Shown here: one piece after another, positions 46,456-54,283 of the stretch
How the letters are laid out: every line of letters starts with the position of its first letter
Position numbering within the stretch: the stretch's first letter is position 1
NCBI RefSeq assembly: GCF_002860405.1
Contig: NZ_NMWV01000010.1
Coordinates: 41,530-105,529 of the forward strand
DNA: 64,000 nt
From: Bifidobacterium imperatoris
GTDB lineage: Bacteria > Actinomycetota > Actinomycetes > Actinomycetales > Bifidobacteriaceae
Reading direction: 5' to 3'
Position numbers and translations under genes: made by a program
The notes under the pieces: model-generated
Database searches by the model: none
Told to the model about the DNA's origin: nothing
What the model saw: the letters and a program-made list of their open reading frames with translations, nothing else

Positions 46456-47352
46456 TCACTTGCCTTCGTTGGCGAGGTAGTCGGTCATCTCGGTCGGGTA
46501 GTCCGGCCAAGCGCCAGCCTGGGTGCAGACGAATGCAGCAGTGTTGACGGCCTTGCGGTGGGCGTCCGACAGGGAGTCGCCCAGCAGGGTGCGTGCGGTG
46601 AAGGTGCCGGAGAAGGAGTCGCCAGCGCCAACGGTGTCCACAACCTCGACGTGCGGGGTGTCCAAGGTGGAGGACTCGCCCTTGCGGGAGATCACGGTGG
46701 AGTAGGCGGAGCCAGCGGTCAGGATCACGTAGTCGAGATCGAACTCGTCGAGGAACCAACGGCAAGCGTCCTCACCGGAGGTGCCGCGAATGTCGAACAT
46801 GTCGCGCAGGAGCAGCAGCTCTTCATCGTTGATCTTGAAGACGGTTGCGGCCTTCAGCAGCTCTTCGATGAGTTCCTTGGAGTAGTGGTCACCACGCAGG
46901 TTGATGTCGAAGAACTTCATGGCACCCGGCTTGGTGTGCTTCAGGAGCTCCATGATGGTGGCGTGGGTCTCAGGGGAGCGCAGAGCCAGGGTACCGAAGC
47001 AGATGGCGTCGGCCTTGGAGACCACGTCGATGAGCTGACGGGTGTACAGAATGTGATCCCAAGCAACACCCTTGACGATGGTGTACTCCGGGATGCCGTT
47101 CTTCAGGGCAACCTCAACGGTGGAGGTCGGCCAAGCGTTGCGCTGGATGACGGTGTTGATGCCAGCTTCGTCCGCCTTGGCAACCAGCTCGTCGCCGAGC
47201 TCGTCCTCACCGACGGCGCTGATAGCCCAGCCTTCGGCACCATTCTTCATTGCATGGTAGGCGAAGTTCACCGGAGCGCCACCAGCACGCTTGCCGCCAG
47301 GCAGCATATCCCACAGCAGCTCACCGAGGCTCAGAACGATTGGGTTGGACAT
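46456..47352 (-). CDS. PfkB-family fructokinase
   Basis: A 298-residue sugar kinase. The N-terminal GGxxxN-type substrate motif is present as GGKRAGGAPVNFAYHAM; the C-terminal signature with the catalytic Asp is DTVGAGDSFSGTFTARTLLG. The length and the LSLGELLWDMLPGG start fit bacterial fructokinases (fructose to fructose 6-phosphate, which directly enters the bifid shunt). AAGGAAAGGA precedes the ATG. High codon bias, like the permease that follows. The ROK repressor upstream is on the same strand, 68 bases away. Confidence 0.88.
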   Translation of the reverse strand: MSNPIVLSLGELLWDMLPGGKRAGGAPVNFAYHAMKNGAEGWAISAVGEDELGDELVAKADEAGINTVIQRNAWPTSTVEVALKNGIPEYTIVKGVAWDHILYTRQLIDVVSKADAICFGTLALRSPETHATIMELLKHTKPGAMKFFDINLRGDHYSKELIEELLKAATVFKINDEELLLLRDMFDIRGTSGEDACRWFLDEFDLDYVILTAGSAYSTVISRKGESSTLDTPHVEVVDTVGAGDSFSGTFTARTLLGDSLSDAHRKAVNTAAFVCTQAGAWPDYPTEMTDYLANEGK

Positions 47353-47419
47353 GATGGTTCCTTTCCTTATTTCTTCTTGGTGTGATTCCGTATGGAAATT
47401 TCACTGTTGATGTCTTGGT

Positions 47420-48634
47420 TCAGGAGACATCAAAGAACATCGAAGGATGTTCCAAAAATTGAGTGACCGCCACGGCAGCTGCACCGGAGACGGCGGCATC
47501 TGCAGACAACGTGGACAGTGTGATGGACGTGGTGTTATAGATTTCCGGGATGGACCGTTCTTCCACCGTGCTGAGCACCTCTTCAAGGAACATCGGTCCG
47601 GCTTCGGATACGATGTCTCCGATGATGATGTGCTTGGGATTAAAGCCGTTGAAAATAGTGACGCAGCCATAGCCTACATACCGCGCGATGCTGCGCACCA
47701 TGCTGATGGCCTGCTCGTTGCCGGCCTTTGCCTGTGCGAACAAGGCGCGCGTGGCATCGGTATGGGTCATGTCTGCAGCTCCCGGAACCAGCACGCCATC
47801 TTCGATGAGCATATTGTGAATGGCCGGGGTGGAGCAGTAACGTTCGAGGCAGCCGATATTGCCGCAGTCGCAGGGGCGTCCGTTCACATCCACGGAGATA
47901 TGACCGATTTCGGTGGCGGCGCCAAGGAATCCGTTGATAAGACGTCCGTTTTCGATAACGCCGAGACCAACGCCTTCGCCCACGAGATAGTAGGCGAGAT
48001 TGTCGCTGGTGTGAACGGCCGGATCGAACAGGAAATGAGCCAAAGCACCTGCGCGAGCATCCTGTTCGATGAACAGCGGTACGTGGAAGGCGGAGGCGAA
48101 TTCGTTGATGAAGTTGATTCTGCGCCAACCCTGCATGCTGGAAACGACGGCGGTGCGACCTTCATTGCGCAGATACGGGCCCGGTACAGCCATACCGATG
48201 GCCACGATGGAAGTATCTTCGTTGAGAAGCTGGGTCAAACGCTGATGAATGATAACGATGGTGTCGTCAATGGTGTTGTCGTATACGGTTGGCAGCGTTT
48301 CCAGATGAAGCGCATTGCCACACAGGTCGAATACTCCGATTTGCACCAGTGAACGGGCGAATTTTACGCCGATGATATGGAAACGGGTGGTGTCGAGCTC
48401 GAGGCCGATGGAGCGGCGGTTCTTGGACCCCTCAATATCGCCGGTCTCTTCAATGACTCCGGCTTCGATGAGTCGGGCGGTGATCTTGGTGATTGCCGCT
48501 GGCGTCAAATCCAATGCTTTGGCGATTTGTGCTCGGGAGCTGATGCCGTTGTGGTACAGGTGCTGGAGAATGCGGGAACGGTTGGATTCGGAAACGCTGG
48601 CTTGTGAAGTAGCTTGCTTGGCTTCAAGTGCCAT
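47420..48634 (-). CDS. ROK-family transcriptional repressor (sugar-responsive)
   Basis: A 404-residue regulator. The N-terminal winged helix-turn-helix (about 15-80) reads SSRAQIAKALDLTPAAITKITARLIEAG. The ROK domain holds the zinc-binding CDCGNIGCLERYC and the E-x-GH motif ATEIGHISVD. Like Mlc/NagC/XylR proteins it should bind DNA until a sugar or sugar phosphate is present. It is divergent from the ROK glucokinase; its own promoter contains a perfect palindrome at 48707-48719, so autorepression is likely. Downstream, on the same strand, are the fructokinase and hexose permease, its probable targets. AAGGAGG lies before the ATG. Confidence 0.9.
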   Translation of the reverse strand: MALEAKQATSQASVSESNRSRILQHLYHNGISSRAQIAKALDLTPAAITKITARLIEAGVIEETGDIEGSKNRRSIGLELDTTRFHIIGVKFARSLVQIGVFDLCGNALHLETLPTVYDNTIDDTIVIIHQRLTQLLNEDTSIVAIGMAVPGPYLRNEGRTAVVSSMQGWRRINFINEFASAFHVPLFIEQDARAGALAHFLFDPAVHTSDNLAYYLVGEGVGLGVIENGRLINGFLGAATEIGHISVDVNGRPCDCGNIGCLERYCSTPAIHNMLIEDGVLVPGAADMTHTDATRALFAQAKAGNEQAISMVRSIARYVGYGCVTIFNGFNPKHIIIGDIVSEAGPMFLEEVLSTVEERSIPEIYNTTSITLSTLSADAAVSGAAAVAVTQFLEHPSMFFDVS

Positions 48635-48703
48635 GAATCCTCCTTGTCCTGCCGCGTTGCGAGTAATCTCGTCCGCTCGTCTTTGAATCTGAACTTGATT
48701 AAG

Positions 48704-48732
48704 ATATTAACGACGTTAATTGATTCACGCAA
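48704..48732 (-). promoter_or_regulatory. Promoter of the ROK repressor with operator palindrome
   Basis: On the minus strand TTGCGT (48732-48727), a 17-base spacer and TAATAT (48709-48704) form a good sigma-A promoter. The palindrome ttaacgacgttaa (48707-48719) covers the end of the spacer and enters the -10 box, where a bound repressor would block RNA polymerase. It is a likely binding site for the ROK protein itself. Confidence 0.65.
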
Positions 48733-48792
48733 TCAACCCAGCGGTTCGGCGTGTCGAAATATTTGGCGCCGTCTGCTAATTTGTTAAGAAGG

Positions 48793-48821
48793 TTGTCAAT
48801 ACTCTAGGGCACACTGATAAC
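48793..48821 (+). promoter_or_regulatory. Promoter of the ROK glucokinase gene
   Basis: TTGTCA at 48793-48798 and GATAAC at 48816-48821 are spaced by 17 bases. The ATG of the kinase lies 35 bases further on. The promoter is separate from the divergent repressor promoter by about 60 bases. Confidence 0.55.
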
Positions 48822-48856
48822 ACACAGCGTTCAACGGAGAACAAAAGGAGCGAGTA

Positions 48857-49771
48857 ATGAGTGAACAGACCTCGAACAAATTGCGTATCGGCGTTGATGT
48901 GGGCGGCACCAAGATCGAAGCGGCTTTGATCGATGAGCTGGGCCGCGTGGTACGTACCGCGAGAATACCGGCCCGTCACGGCGAAGATGCCGTGATTGAA
49001 GACATCGCTGCTGTTGCGGGGCAGGTGTGTGATGACGACTTCAGCCAAGTGGCAAGCATCGGCATTGGCACTCCCGGACAAGTGGACTTTGTTTCCGGGC
49101 ATGTCGACAATATTGTCAACCTTGAGGTGACTTCGCTGGATATGGGTCCGCTGGTGGCGCAGCGTACCGGCGTGCCGACTCATGTTGAGAACGATGTGAA
49201 TGCGGCCGCTCTTGGCGCTGCCACGGTGCTGGGTGGGGGAACAAGTCTGCCCGGTGTTGTGGCATTCCTTAATTTCGGCACCGGTCTTGCGGCTGGCCTG
49301 GTGCAGGATGGTGTGCTGCTGCATGGTGCGAGTGGTGCGGCCGGTGAGGTTGGCCATATTCCGGTGGAGCCGCACCGCCTCAAGTGCCCTTGCGGCCAGT
49401 ATGGCTGCCTGGAGACCGTATGCTCCGGCGCTTCCGTGGCAAGGCTTTGGCCGTCGGCCGATCCGGCGATGCCTGATCTGATTCGTCGTGCCAAGAAGCG
49501 TGAGGCGAAGGCTGTGGACGTGCTGGATATGGTGGTGCGCGCTATCGGCGATACCATTCAGATTGTGGCGCAGTCTATGGATCCTTCAGTGATTATTCTG
49601 GGTGGCGGCATGGCTAAGACCGGCGATCCGTTGGTCGAAGTCATCACTGCTGAACTGCGACGCAGGGAATCGCAATGCCGATTCCTCGCATCGCTGGATC
49701 TTTCAAGCCGTTTGCGTTTGGCTCCGTTGGATCAGCCTGTTGGTGCCATTGGCGCTGCTGTTGCCGCTTGA
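48857..49771 (+). CDS. ROK-family glucokinase
   Basis: A 304-residue kinase without an HTH domain. The ATP-binding phosphate loop is IGVDVGGTKIEAALID; the substrate motif is GEVGHIPVE; the zinc motif is CPCGQYGCLETVCSG. ROK kinases of this length phosphorylate glucose or related hexoses (such as N-acetylglucosamine or fructose). AAAGGAG precedes the ATG at 48857. It lies in a cluster of two ROK repressors, a fructokinase and the nag genes, so glucose is the best guess. A strong hairpin follows. Confidence 0.88.
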   Translation: MSEQTSNKLRIGVDVGGTKIEAALIDELGRVVRTARIPARHGEDAVIEDIAAVAGQVCDDDFSQVASIGIGTPGQVDFVSGHVDNIVNLEVTSLDMGPLVAQRTGVPTHVENDVNAAALGAATVLGGGTSLPGVVAFLNFGTGLAAGLVQDGVLLHGASGAAGEVGHIPVEPHRLKCPCGQYGCLETVCSGASVARLWPSADPAMPDLIRRAKKREAKAVDVLDMVVRAIGDTIQIVAQSMDPSVIILGGGMAKTGDPLVEVITAELRRRESQCRFLASLDLSSRLRLAPLDQPVGAIGAAVAA

Positions 49772-49820
49772 TCTGCAGATTGCATACAGCGAACCGTTGT
49801 AAACAGTTTTACTTAACGAC

Positions 49821-49863
49821 AAGGGGCTGGCTCCGCATATCAATTATGCGGAGCCAGCCCCTT
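49821..49863. terminator. Bidirectional terminator between glucokinase and the second ROK gene
   Basis: A perfect 19-bp stem (49821-49839 with 49845-49863) with a 5-base loop lies between convergent genes, 50 bases from each stop. It is GC-rich and has AT-rich flanks. Confidence 0.85.
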
Positions 49864-49916
49864 GATTATTCGTTATGGTTCATGCGCGACGGCAGTTGAG
49901 TAGGGTTGTCGGCGCC

Positions 49917-51041
49917 TCACTGGCTCAGATAATGCACGAGCACGGCAATCGCCTCGCCCTGCACGGTGATATCCGATCCGCATTCGCAGCGGCGAATAAT
50001 AGTGTGCTTGTGGAACGTTGAGGATGTGCTGGCGTCAAGATACTGCTGAGCCGCATCGATGAACGTTGCATTGACGATATCCGGTTGGCCATACACGCAG
50101 ACATCCGCCATATCAAGCAAACCGACCGGCATGGAAAGCGCTTGACCGAGATGTTGCCCGGCTTGAGCGAGAATCGATACCTTCTGCTGCTCGTCGGCGT
50201 GAACGAGCTGCTTGCGCAATGCGTTGTCGGAAATCATGGTTTCCAGACATCCGCGCTTGCCGCAGGGGCATTCAGGACCGTTGAGGTCGATGGAAATATG
50301 TCCGATTTCGCCCGCCGCATGCATCTCTCCCTTGACTGGCGTGTCATTGATGAGAATGGCTGAGCCAATGCCGCTTTCAATGCGTACGAAAATCATGTTC
50401 TTATCGCCTTGGCCGAAGAATCGTTCGGTCAGCATGGCCGCGGTGGCATCGTTGGTCACAGTGACGTTGATGCCAAATCGTTCCTGAAGAGGAGTGGAAA
50501 GGTCCATATCGTGCCAGTCGAGCCAAGTGGATCGCTTGACCACGCCGCCGTCCACCACGCCGGGGGAGGCGATGCCCACGCCGATGACGGTGCCCTCGGC
50601 CATGCTCATCATTTTTTCGATAAGTTCGCCGATCATCTCCAGCGTGACCCGTTCTCCGGCTCCAAGCGTGATTTCCGCATGGCGCAACGCCTGCCCCAGA
50701 AGGTTGGTAACCGCACCGTGAAGCATATGGTCCTGAGTCAAATCAAGGCTGACGATATTCAGGCGGTCGATATCAATGCTGAGCAGGGTGCCACGCTTGC
50801 CTTTGCCGCCACTTGGCGCTTGACCAGTTTCACGCAGAAGTCCTTCGTCCAGCATTTGGCCCACCACATCGGAAACTGCTACTCGACTCAGGCCGGTGAG
50901 TCGGCCAAGGTCGGCGCGTGAATACTGATTGGTAGGGAACAGCAAAGAAAAAATAAGCTGGCGATTATTGCGGCGCACATCCGCAGGCGACGATTTGGCT
51001 GACTGGCTGTGTGATGGCGAGGCGGCTCCAAAGAGTGACAT
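49917..51041 (-). CDS. ROK-family repressor, NagC-like
   Basis: A 374-residue regulator: winged HTH (SRADLGRLTGLSRVAVSDVVGQML, about 35-90), then a ROK domain with zinc motif CPCGKRGCLETM and the motif GEIGHISIDL. The start at 51041 (MSLFGAASPS) follows CAGGAGGA; an in-frame start at 51095 lacks this. It is divergent from nagB, so it should control the nagB-nagA pair in answer to GlcNAc 6-phosphate or GlcN 6-phosphate. Repeats in the shared region may be its operators. Confidence 0.88.
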   Translation of the reverse strand: MSLFGAASPSHSQSAKSSPADVRRNNRQLIFSLLFPTNQYSRADLGRLTGLSRVAVSDVVGQMLDEGLLRETGQAPSGGKGKRGTLLSIDIDRLNIVSLDLTQDHMLHGAVTNLLGQALRHAEITLGAGERVTLEMIGELIEKMMSMAEGTVIGVGIASPGVVDGGVVKRSTWLDWHDMDLSTPLQERFGINVTVTNDATAAMLTERFFGQGDKNMIFVRIESGIGSAILINDTPVKGEMHAAGEIGHISIDLNGPECPCGKRGCLETMISDNALRKQLVHADEQQKVSILAQAGQHLGQALSMPVGLLDMADVCVYGQPDIVNATFIDAAQQYLDASTSSTFHKHTIIRRCECGSDITVQGEAIAVLVHYLSQ

Positions 51042-51380
51042 TATTCCTCCTGTCTGGATGAACATGCGCTCCGGAGCATGCAATGCTCGTTGCATATGTT
51101 CTGTTTTGCGCGTTGAAGTTCACTCACCGTTGAATCTGTTATGAAACTTCACTAACTATTTCCAGTGTACCGCAGCTCGGGCTGAAGACATTTCAAAAAC
51201 ACCGTATGTGGCTAAGTCCAAAATTGTAAGTACTATTAACAAATAGCTGGTTCGATATATCGATAGGTATGCGATCCACGGTGCATCGCGGGATGTGACA
51301 AAGAAGTTGCCAACAACCCCGGATGCGGTAAAACTGCACAAGGCCTGCATGCAACAGGTCACGGATGAAGGAAAGTAACA
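51042..51380. promoter_or_regulatory. Divergent control region of the NagC-like repressor and nagB
   Basis: A 339-base region without a gene. Two related blocks, gaagttcactca (51115-51126) and gaaacttcactaa (51143-51155), are 28 bases apart on the same face and may be operator half-sites. A 12-bp perfect palindrome tcgatatatcga lies at 51252-51263, nearer nagB. Which of these binds the ROK protein cannot be told. I see no gene and no clear -35/-10 pair. Confidence 0.45.
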
Positions 51381-52193
51381 ATGCCTGAGATCATCATTGT
51401 GAAGAATGAGGCTGAAGCCGGCGACATCTACGGACGTTGCGTGGCCGACCTGATTAAAGCCAAGCCGAATGCCGTTCTGGGCTTGGCCACTGGTTCCAGC
51501 CCTCTGGCTGCATACCGTTCACTCGCCAAGATTGTCAAGGATGAATCCATTGACGTGTCCCAGGTGCAGGGCTTCGCACTGGATGAGTACATTGGCCTGC
51601 CGCTGACCCATCCTGAGTCCTATCATGCGACTATCCACCGCACCGTGGTAGAGCCGCTGGGCCTTGATCCCGCAAAGGTGCACGTACCTGGAGATGTGCT
51701 CAACGGCACTCCGCTTGAAGACGGTGAGAAGGTTGCCGGTGCCGGCCCTGCCTATGATGCCGCTATCGAAGCAGCGGGTGGTATCGATGTGCAGATCTTG
51801 GGCATCGGTACGGATGGTCATGTTGGATTCAACGAGCCTGGCTCTTCGCTGGCTTCCGGCACCCGTGTGAAGACCTTGGCTGAGCAGACTCGTATCGATA
51901 ACGCACGATTCTTTGATAACGACATCAATCAGGTGCCAACTCACTGCATTACGCAGGGCATCGGCACCATCATGAAGGCTCGCCATCTGGTGCTGTTGGC
52001 GTTTGGCGCCGGCAAGGCAGAGGCCATCGAGGAAACCGTAGAAGGTGGCGTGTCCGCATTCTGCCCGGCATCCGCACTGCAGATGCATCCGCATGCCACG
52101 ATTATTGTGGATGAGGAGGCCGCAAGCCGTCTGCGTCATAAGGATTACTACCGTTACGCTTACACGCACAAGCCGGCTTGGCAGGGTATCTGA
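51381..52193 (+). CDS. nagB: Glucosamine-6-phosphate deaminase
   Basis: A 270-residue enzyme that turns glucosamine 6-phosphate into fructose 6-phosphate and ammonia. Motifs: LGLATGSSPLAAYRSL, ALDEYIGLPLTHPESYH, GIGTDGHVGFNEPGSS with the active-site Asp and His, and a C-terminal HKPAWQ. GAAGGAAAG precedes the ATG at 51381. It is the second step after NagA, encoded next to it. It supplies the bifid shunt when host mucin or milk sugars with GlcNAc are used. Confidence 0.97.
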   Translation: MPEIIIVKNEAEAGDIYGRCVADLIKAKPNAVLGLATGSSPLAAYRSLAKIVKDESIDVSQVQGFALDEYIGLPLTHPESYHATIHRTVVEPLGLDPAKVHVPGDVLNGTPLEDGEKVAGAGPAYDAAIEAAGGIDVQILGIGTDGHVGFNEPGSSLASGTRVKTLAEQTRIDNARFFDNDINQVPTHCITQGIGTIMKARHLVLLAFGAGKAEAIEETVEGGVSAFCPASALQMHPHATIIVDEEAASRLRHKDYYRYAYTHKPAWQGI

Positions 52194-52209
52194 TCCGACT
52201 GAATATTGA

Positions 52210-52238
52210 GGCTCCCCTTCTTCTGATGGAGGGGAGCC
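52210..52238 (+). repeat. Hairpin 1 between nagB and nagA
   Basis: A perfect 9-bp stem (ggctcccct 52210-52218; aggggagcc 52230-52238) with an 11-base loop lies 16 bases after the nagB stop. The same nine-base arms recur in the terminator at 54251-54273. It may be a partial terminator or stabiliser in the nag operon. Confidence 0.6.
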
Positions 52239-52250
52239 CTACTATTCAAT

Positions 52251-52285
52251 CGGGTTCAATGGGACCCAATGGAGCATTGAACCCG
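52251..52285 (+). repeat. Hairpin 2 between nagB and nagA
   Basis: A perfect 11-bp stem (52251-52261 with 52275-52285) with a 13-base loop lies close behind hairpin 1 and ends 26 bases before the nagA start. The two form a tandem hairpin pair in the leader of nagA. Confidence 0.55.
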
Positions 52286-52311
52286 CAGGGATGAATCGAG
52301 GGAAAGCATAA

Positions 52312-53592
52312 ATGGCTGATAGGCAAGAGATCGTATCTCGCGTAACCGCGGCGCTGGAGGGCAAGCCGTCGCCGGTGGCAATCTGCAATGCGCGTAAGGT
52401 GGACGCCTGCGGCGAACAGTCCGGCTATTGGGTGGTATCCGATGCCAATGGTGTTATCACGGCGACCGGAACCGATGAACAGGCGTTTGCCAAATCTTGC
52501 GCAGCAGCGGGCATTGAGCCGGATGGTGAAGCGGTACTGGACGCTGCCGGAAGAATCCTCGCCCCAGGATATGTGGATATTCATGCGCATGGTGCTTGGG
52601 AGAAAAGCTTCGATGATGGTTCCGATGGTATTGATGTGGCGCGAGCCGGTCACGCGGTGCATGGCACCACGCGTCAAGTGCTGTCGCTGATCACCAATCC
52701 GCTTGACGTGATTTGCCGCAACATCCGTACGGTGGCGGACAAAATGGCCTCCGGTCGCCCGGATATTCTTGGATGCCATCTGGAAGGGCCGTTCTTGGCG
52801 CTCGCCCGCAAAGGCGCTCATGATCCGAATTGTTTGAAGGATCCGGTGCCTGAAATCGTCGATGAGATGCTTGAAGCTTCGGGCTCCGATGCTTCGCACG
52901 GCAAACTCGGTTGCATTCGTCAGATCACCATCGCTCCTGAACTGCCTCACGGTTTGAGTGCAATCAGCCAATTTGCGGCGGCAGGCGTGGTGCCGGCAGT
53001 AGGCCATTGCGATGCCGACTATGAGAAGGCCCAAGCTGGATTCAATGCTGGAGCCGGCATCATGACGCACATGTTCAATGCGATGAACGGATTGCATCAC
53101 CGTGAACCAGGCCCGATTCCGGCCGCTGTGGAAGACCCTCGCGTCACCATCGAACTCATCAACGATGGATTCCATGTACAGAACCCGATGGTCAAACTTG
53201 GTTTCGGGTTCGCGCCGCATCGCATTGCATTCGTCACCGATGCGATGGCCGCCACGGACTGCCCCGATGGAGCCTATAAGTTAGGCGCATTGGATGTGAA
53301 CGTGGTCGATGGCCATGCACGACTCGTCTCCAATGGGGCGATTGCTGGTTCGACGCTTTTGCTGGAAGGTGCCGTCAGCCGTGCGGTAAACGAATTGGGC
53401 ATCAGCCCGGTGGCTGCCGTCGAGGCTGCCACATTGACGCCGGCCAAGGCATTTGGTTTCGACAAGCCCAATGATGTTATCGGCGCACCGATTGGTCTGC
53501 TTGCTCCTGGTTTTGCTGCAGACTTCAACCTCATCGACCCAAGCAGTTGGAAGGTCGAACAGGTATGGTGCGCGGGCCGCAAGGTCAAATAA
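52312..53592 (+). CDS. nagA: N-acetylglucosamine-6-phosphate deacetylase
   Basis: A 426-residue amidohydrolase that yields glucosamine 6-phosphate and acetate. The metal and catalytic residues are seen in DIHAHGAWEKSFDDG, GCHLEGPFL (metal Glu), VGHCDADY, THMFNAMNGLHHREPG and FVTDAMAATDCPDG (catalytic Asp). The first 60 residues form the small beta domain. GAGGGAAAG precedes the ATG. It is in an operon with nagB, separated by two hairpins, and ends at the terminator at 53628. The product is used by NagB. Confidence 0.96.
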   Translation: MADRQEIVSRVTAALEGKPSPVAICNARKVDACGEQSGYWVVSDANGVITATGTDEQAFAKSCAAAGIEPDGEAVLDAAGRILAPGYVDIHAHGAWEKSFDDGSDGIDVARAGHAVHGTTRQVLSLITNPLDVICRNIRTVADKMASGRPDILGCHLEGPFLALARKGAHDPNCLKDPVPEIVDEMLEASGSDASHGKLGCIRQITIAPELPHGLSAISQFAAAGVVPAVGHCDADYEKAQAGFNAGAGIMTHMFNAMNGLHHREPGPIPAAVEDPRVTIELINDGFHVQNPMVKLGFGFAPHRIAFVTDAMAATDCPDGAYKLGALDVNVVDGHARLVSNGAIAGSTLLLEGAVSRAVNELGISPVAAVEAATLTPAKAFGFDKPNDVIGAPIGLLAPGFAADFNLIDPSSWKVEQVWCAGRKVK

Positions 53593-53627
53593 GGTTTGTT
53601 GCGCTCACTTGATCTAGTGATATGAAA

Positions 53628-53673
53628 AAGCCGTGGCACGGTTCTTTTTCTGGAAAGAACCATGCCACGGCTT
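53628..53673. terminator. Bidirectional terminator after nagA
   Basis: A stem of about 20 bp with one C-A mismatch (53628-53647 with 53654-53673) has A residues before and T residues after, and lies between the nagA stop and the convergent NUDIX gene stop at 53704. Confidence 0.88.
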
Positions 53674-53703
53674 CTTTGTTGAGCGCGTTGTCTCGAAATT
53701 GAA

Positions 53704-54225
53704 TCAGTGCTGCACGCCGTCAAAGACGAACAGTGCGTGCGAATCACCGTTCCGCTTATTCTCGAAATAACGGTTGAACAGTTGCAGGCGCTCGGCGGTG
53801 CTTGCCGCGAGCGGTTGGGGGAGTGCATCCAAGTCAAACCAGCCGACGTTAAGACTTTCCTCGTCGCCAACAAATGGTTTGTCATTGCCGCCTGGCTTCA
53901 CCTTGCAGAGGAAGGAATGATCCATATACATGGTGTTATCGCCATTGGCGTAAGTCAGCACCTTGTTCGAGGAGGTTACAGCCACCAAATCGGTGACAAT
54001 GGCGTCAACGCCGGTTTCTTCCTTGATTTCTCGCACTACGGTATCGGCTGGCTGTTCGCCGGGCTCGTTGATGCCGTAGACCATTGCCCATTCGCCGGTA
54101 TCCGAACGGCGGCCCAGCAGCAGTTGACCCTCATCGTTCAGCACATAACCGGTTACACCAATGAGCCACAGGAGATCATGGCCGATTTTTTTGCGTAGCT
54201 CTAATACAAATTCCGGTGTTGGCAT
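53704..54225 (-). CDS. NUDIX hydrolase
   Basis: A 173-residue pyrophosphohydrolase. The NUDIX box fits G-x5-E-x7-R-E-U-x-E-E-x-G-U: it starts at the Gly of GINEPGE and ends REIKEETGVDA. The start at 54225 (MPTPEFVLELRKKIG) follows AGGAAGGTGG; seven residues more are possible from 54246. It probably removes a damaged or unwanted nucleoside diphosphate derivative; the substrate is unknown. The terminator of pepP lies 26 bases upstream of its start, so it needs its own promoter or readthrough. Confidence 0.9.
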   Translation of the reverse strand: MPTPEFVLELRKKIGHDLLWLIGVTGYVLNDEGQLLLGRRSDTGEWAMVYGINEPGEQPADTVVREIKEETGVDAIVTDLVAVTSSNKVLTYANGDNTMYMDHSFLCKVKPGGNDKPFVGDEESLNVGWFDLDALPQPLAASTAERLQLFNRYFENKRNGDSHALFVFDGVQH

Positions 54226-54250
54226 GACTGCCACCTTCCTATGCAAAAAT

Positions 54251-54273
54251 GGCTCCCCTCGCCGAGGGGAGCC
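54251..54273 (-). terminator. Terminator of the Xaa-Pro aminopeptidase gene
   Basis: A perfect 10-bp stem (54251-54260 with 54264-54273), followed on the minus strand by ATTTTTG, lies eleven bases after the peptidase stop. It shares its nine-base arms with the hairpin at 52210-52238. Confidence 0.92.
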
Positions 54274-54283
54274 GAAATGACAA

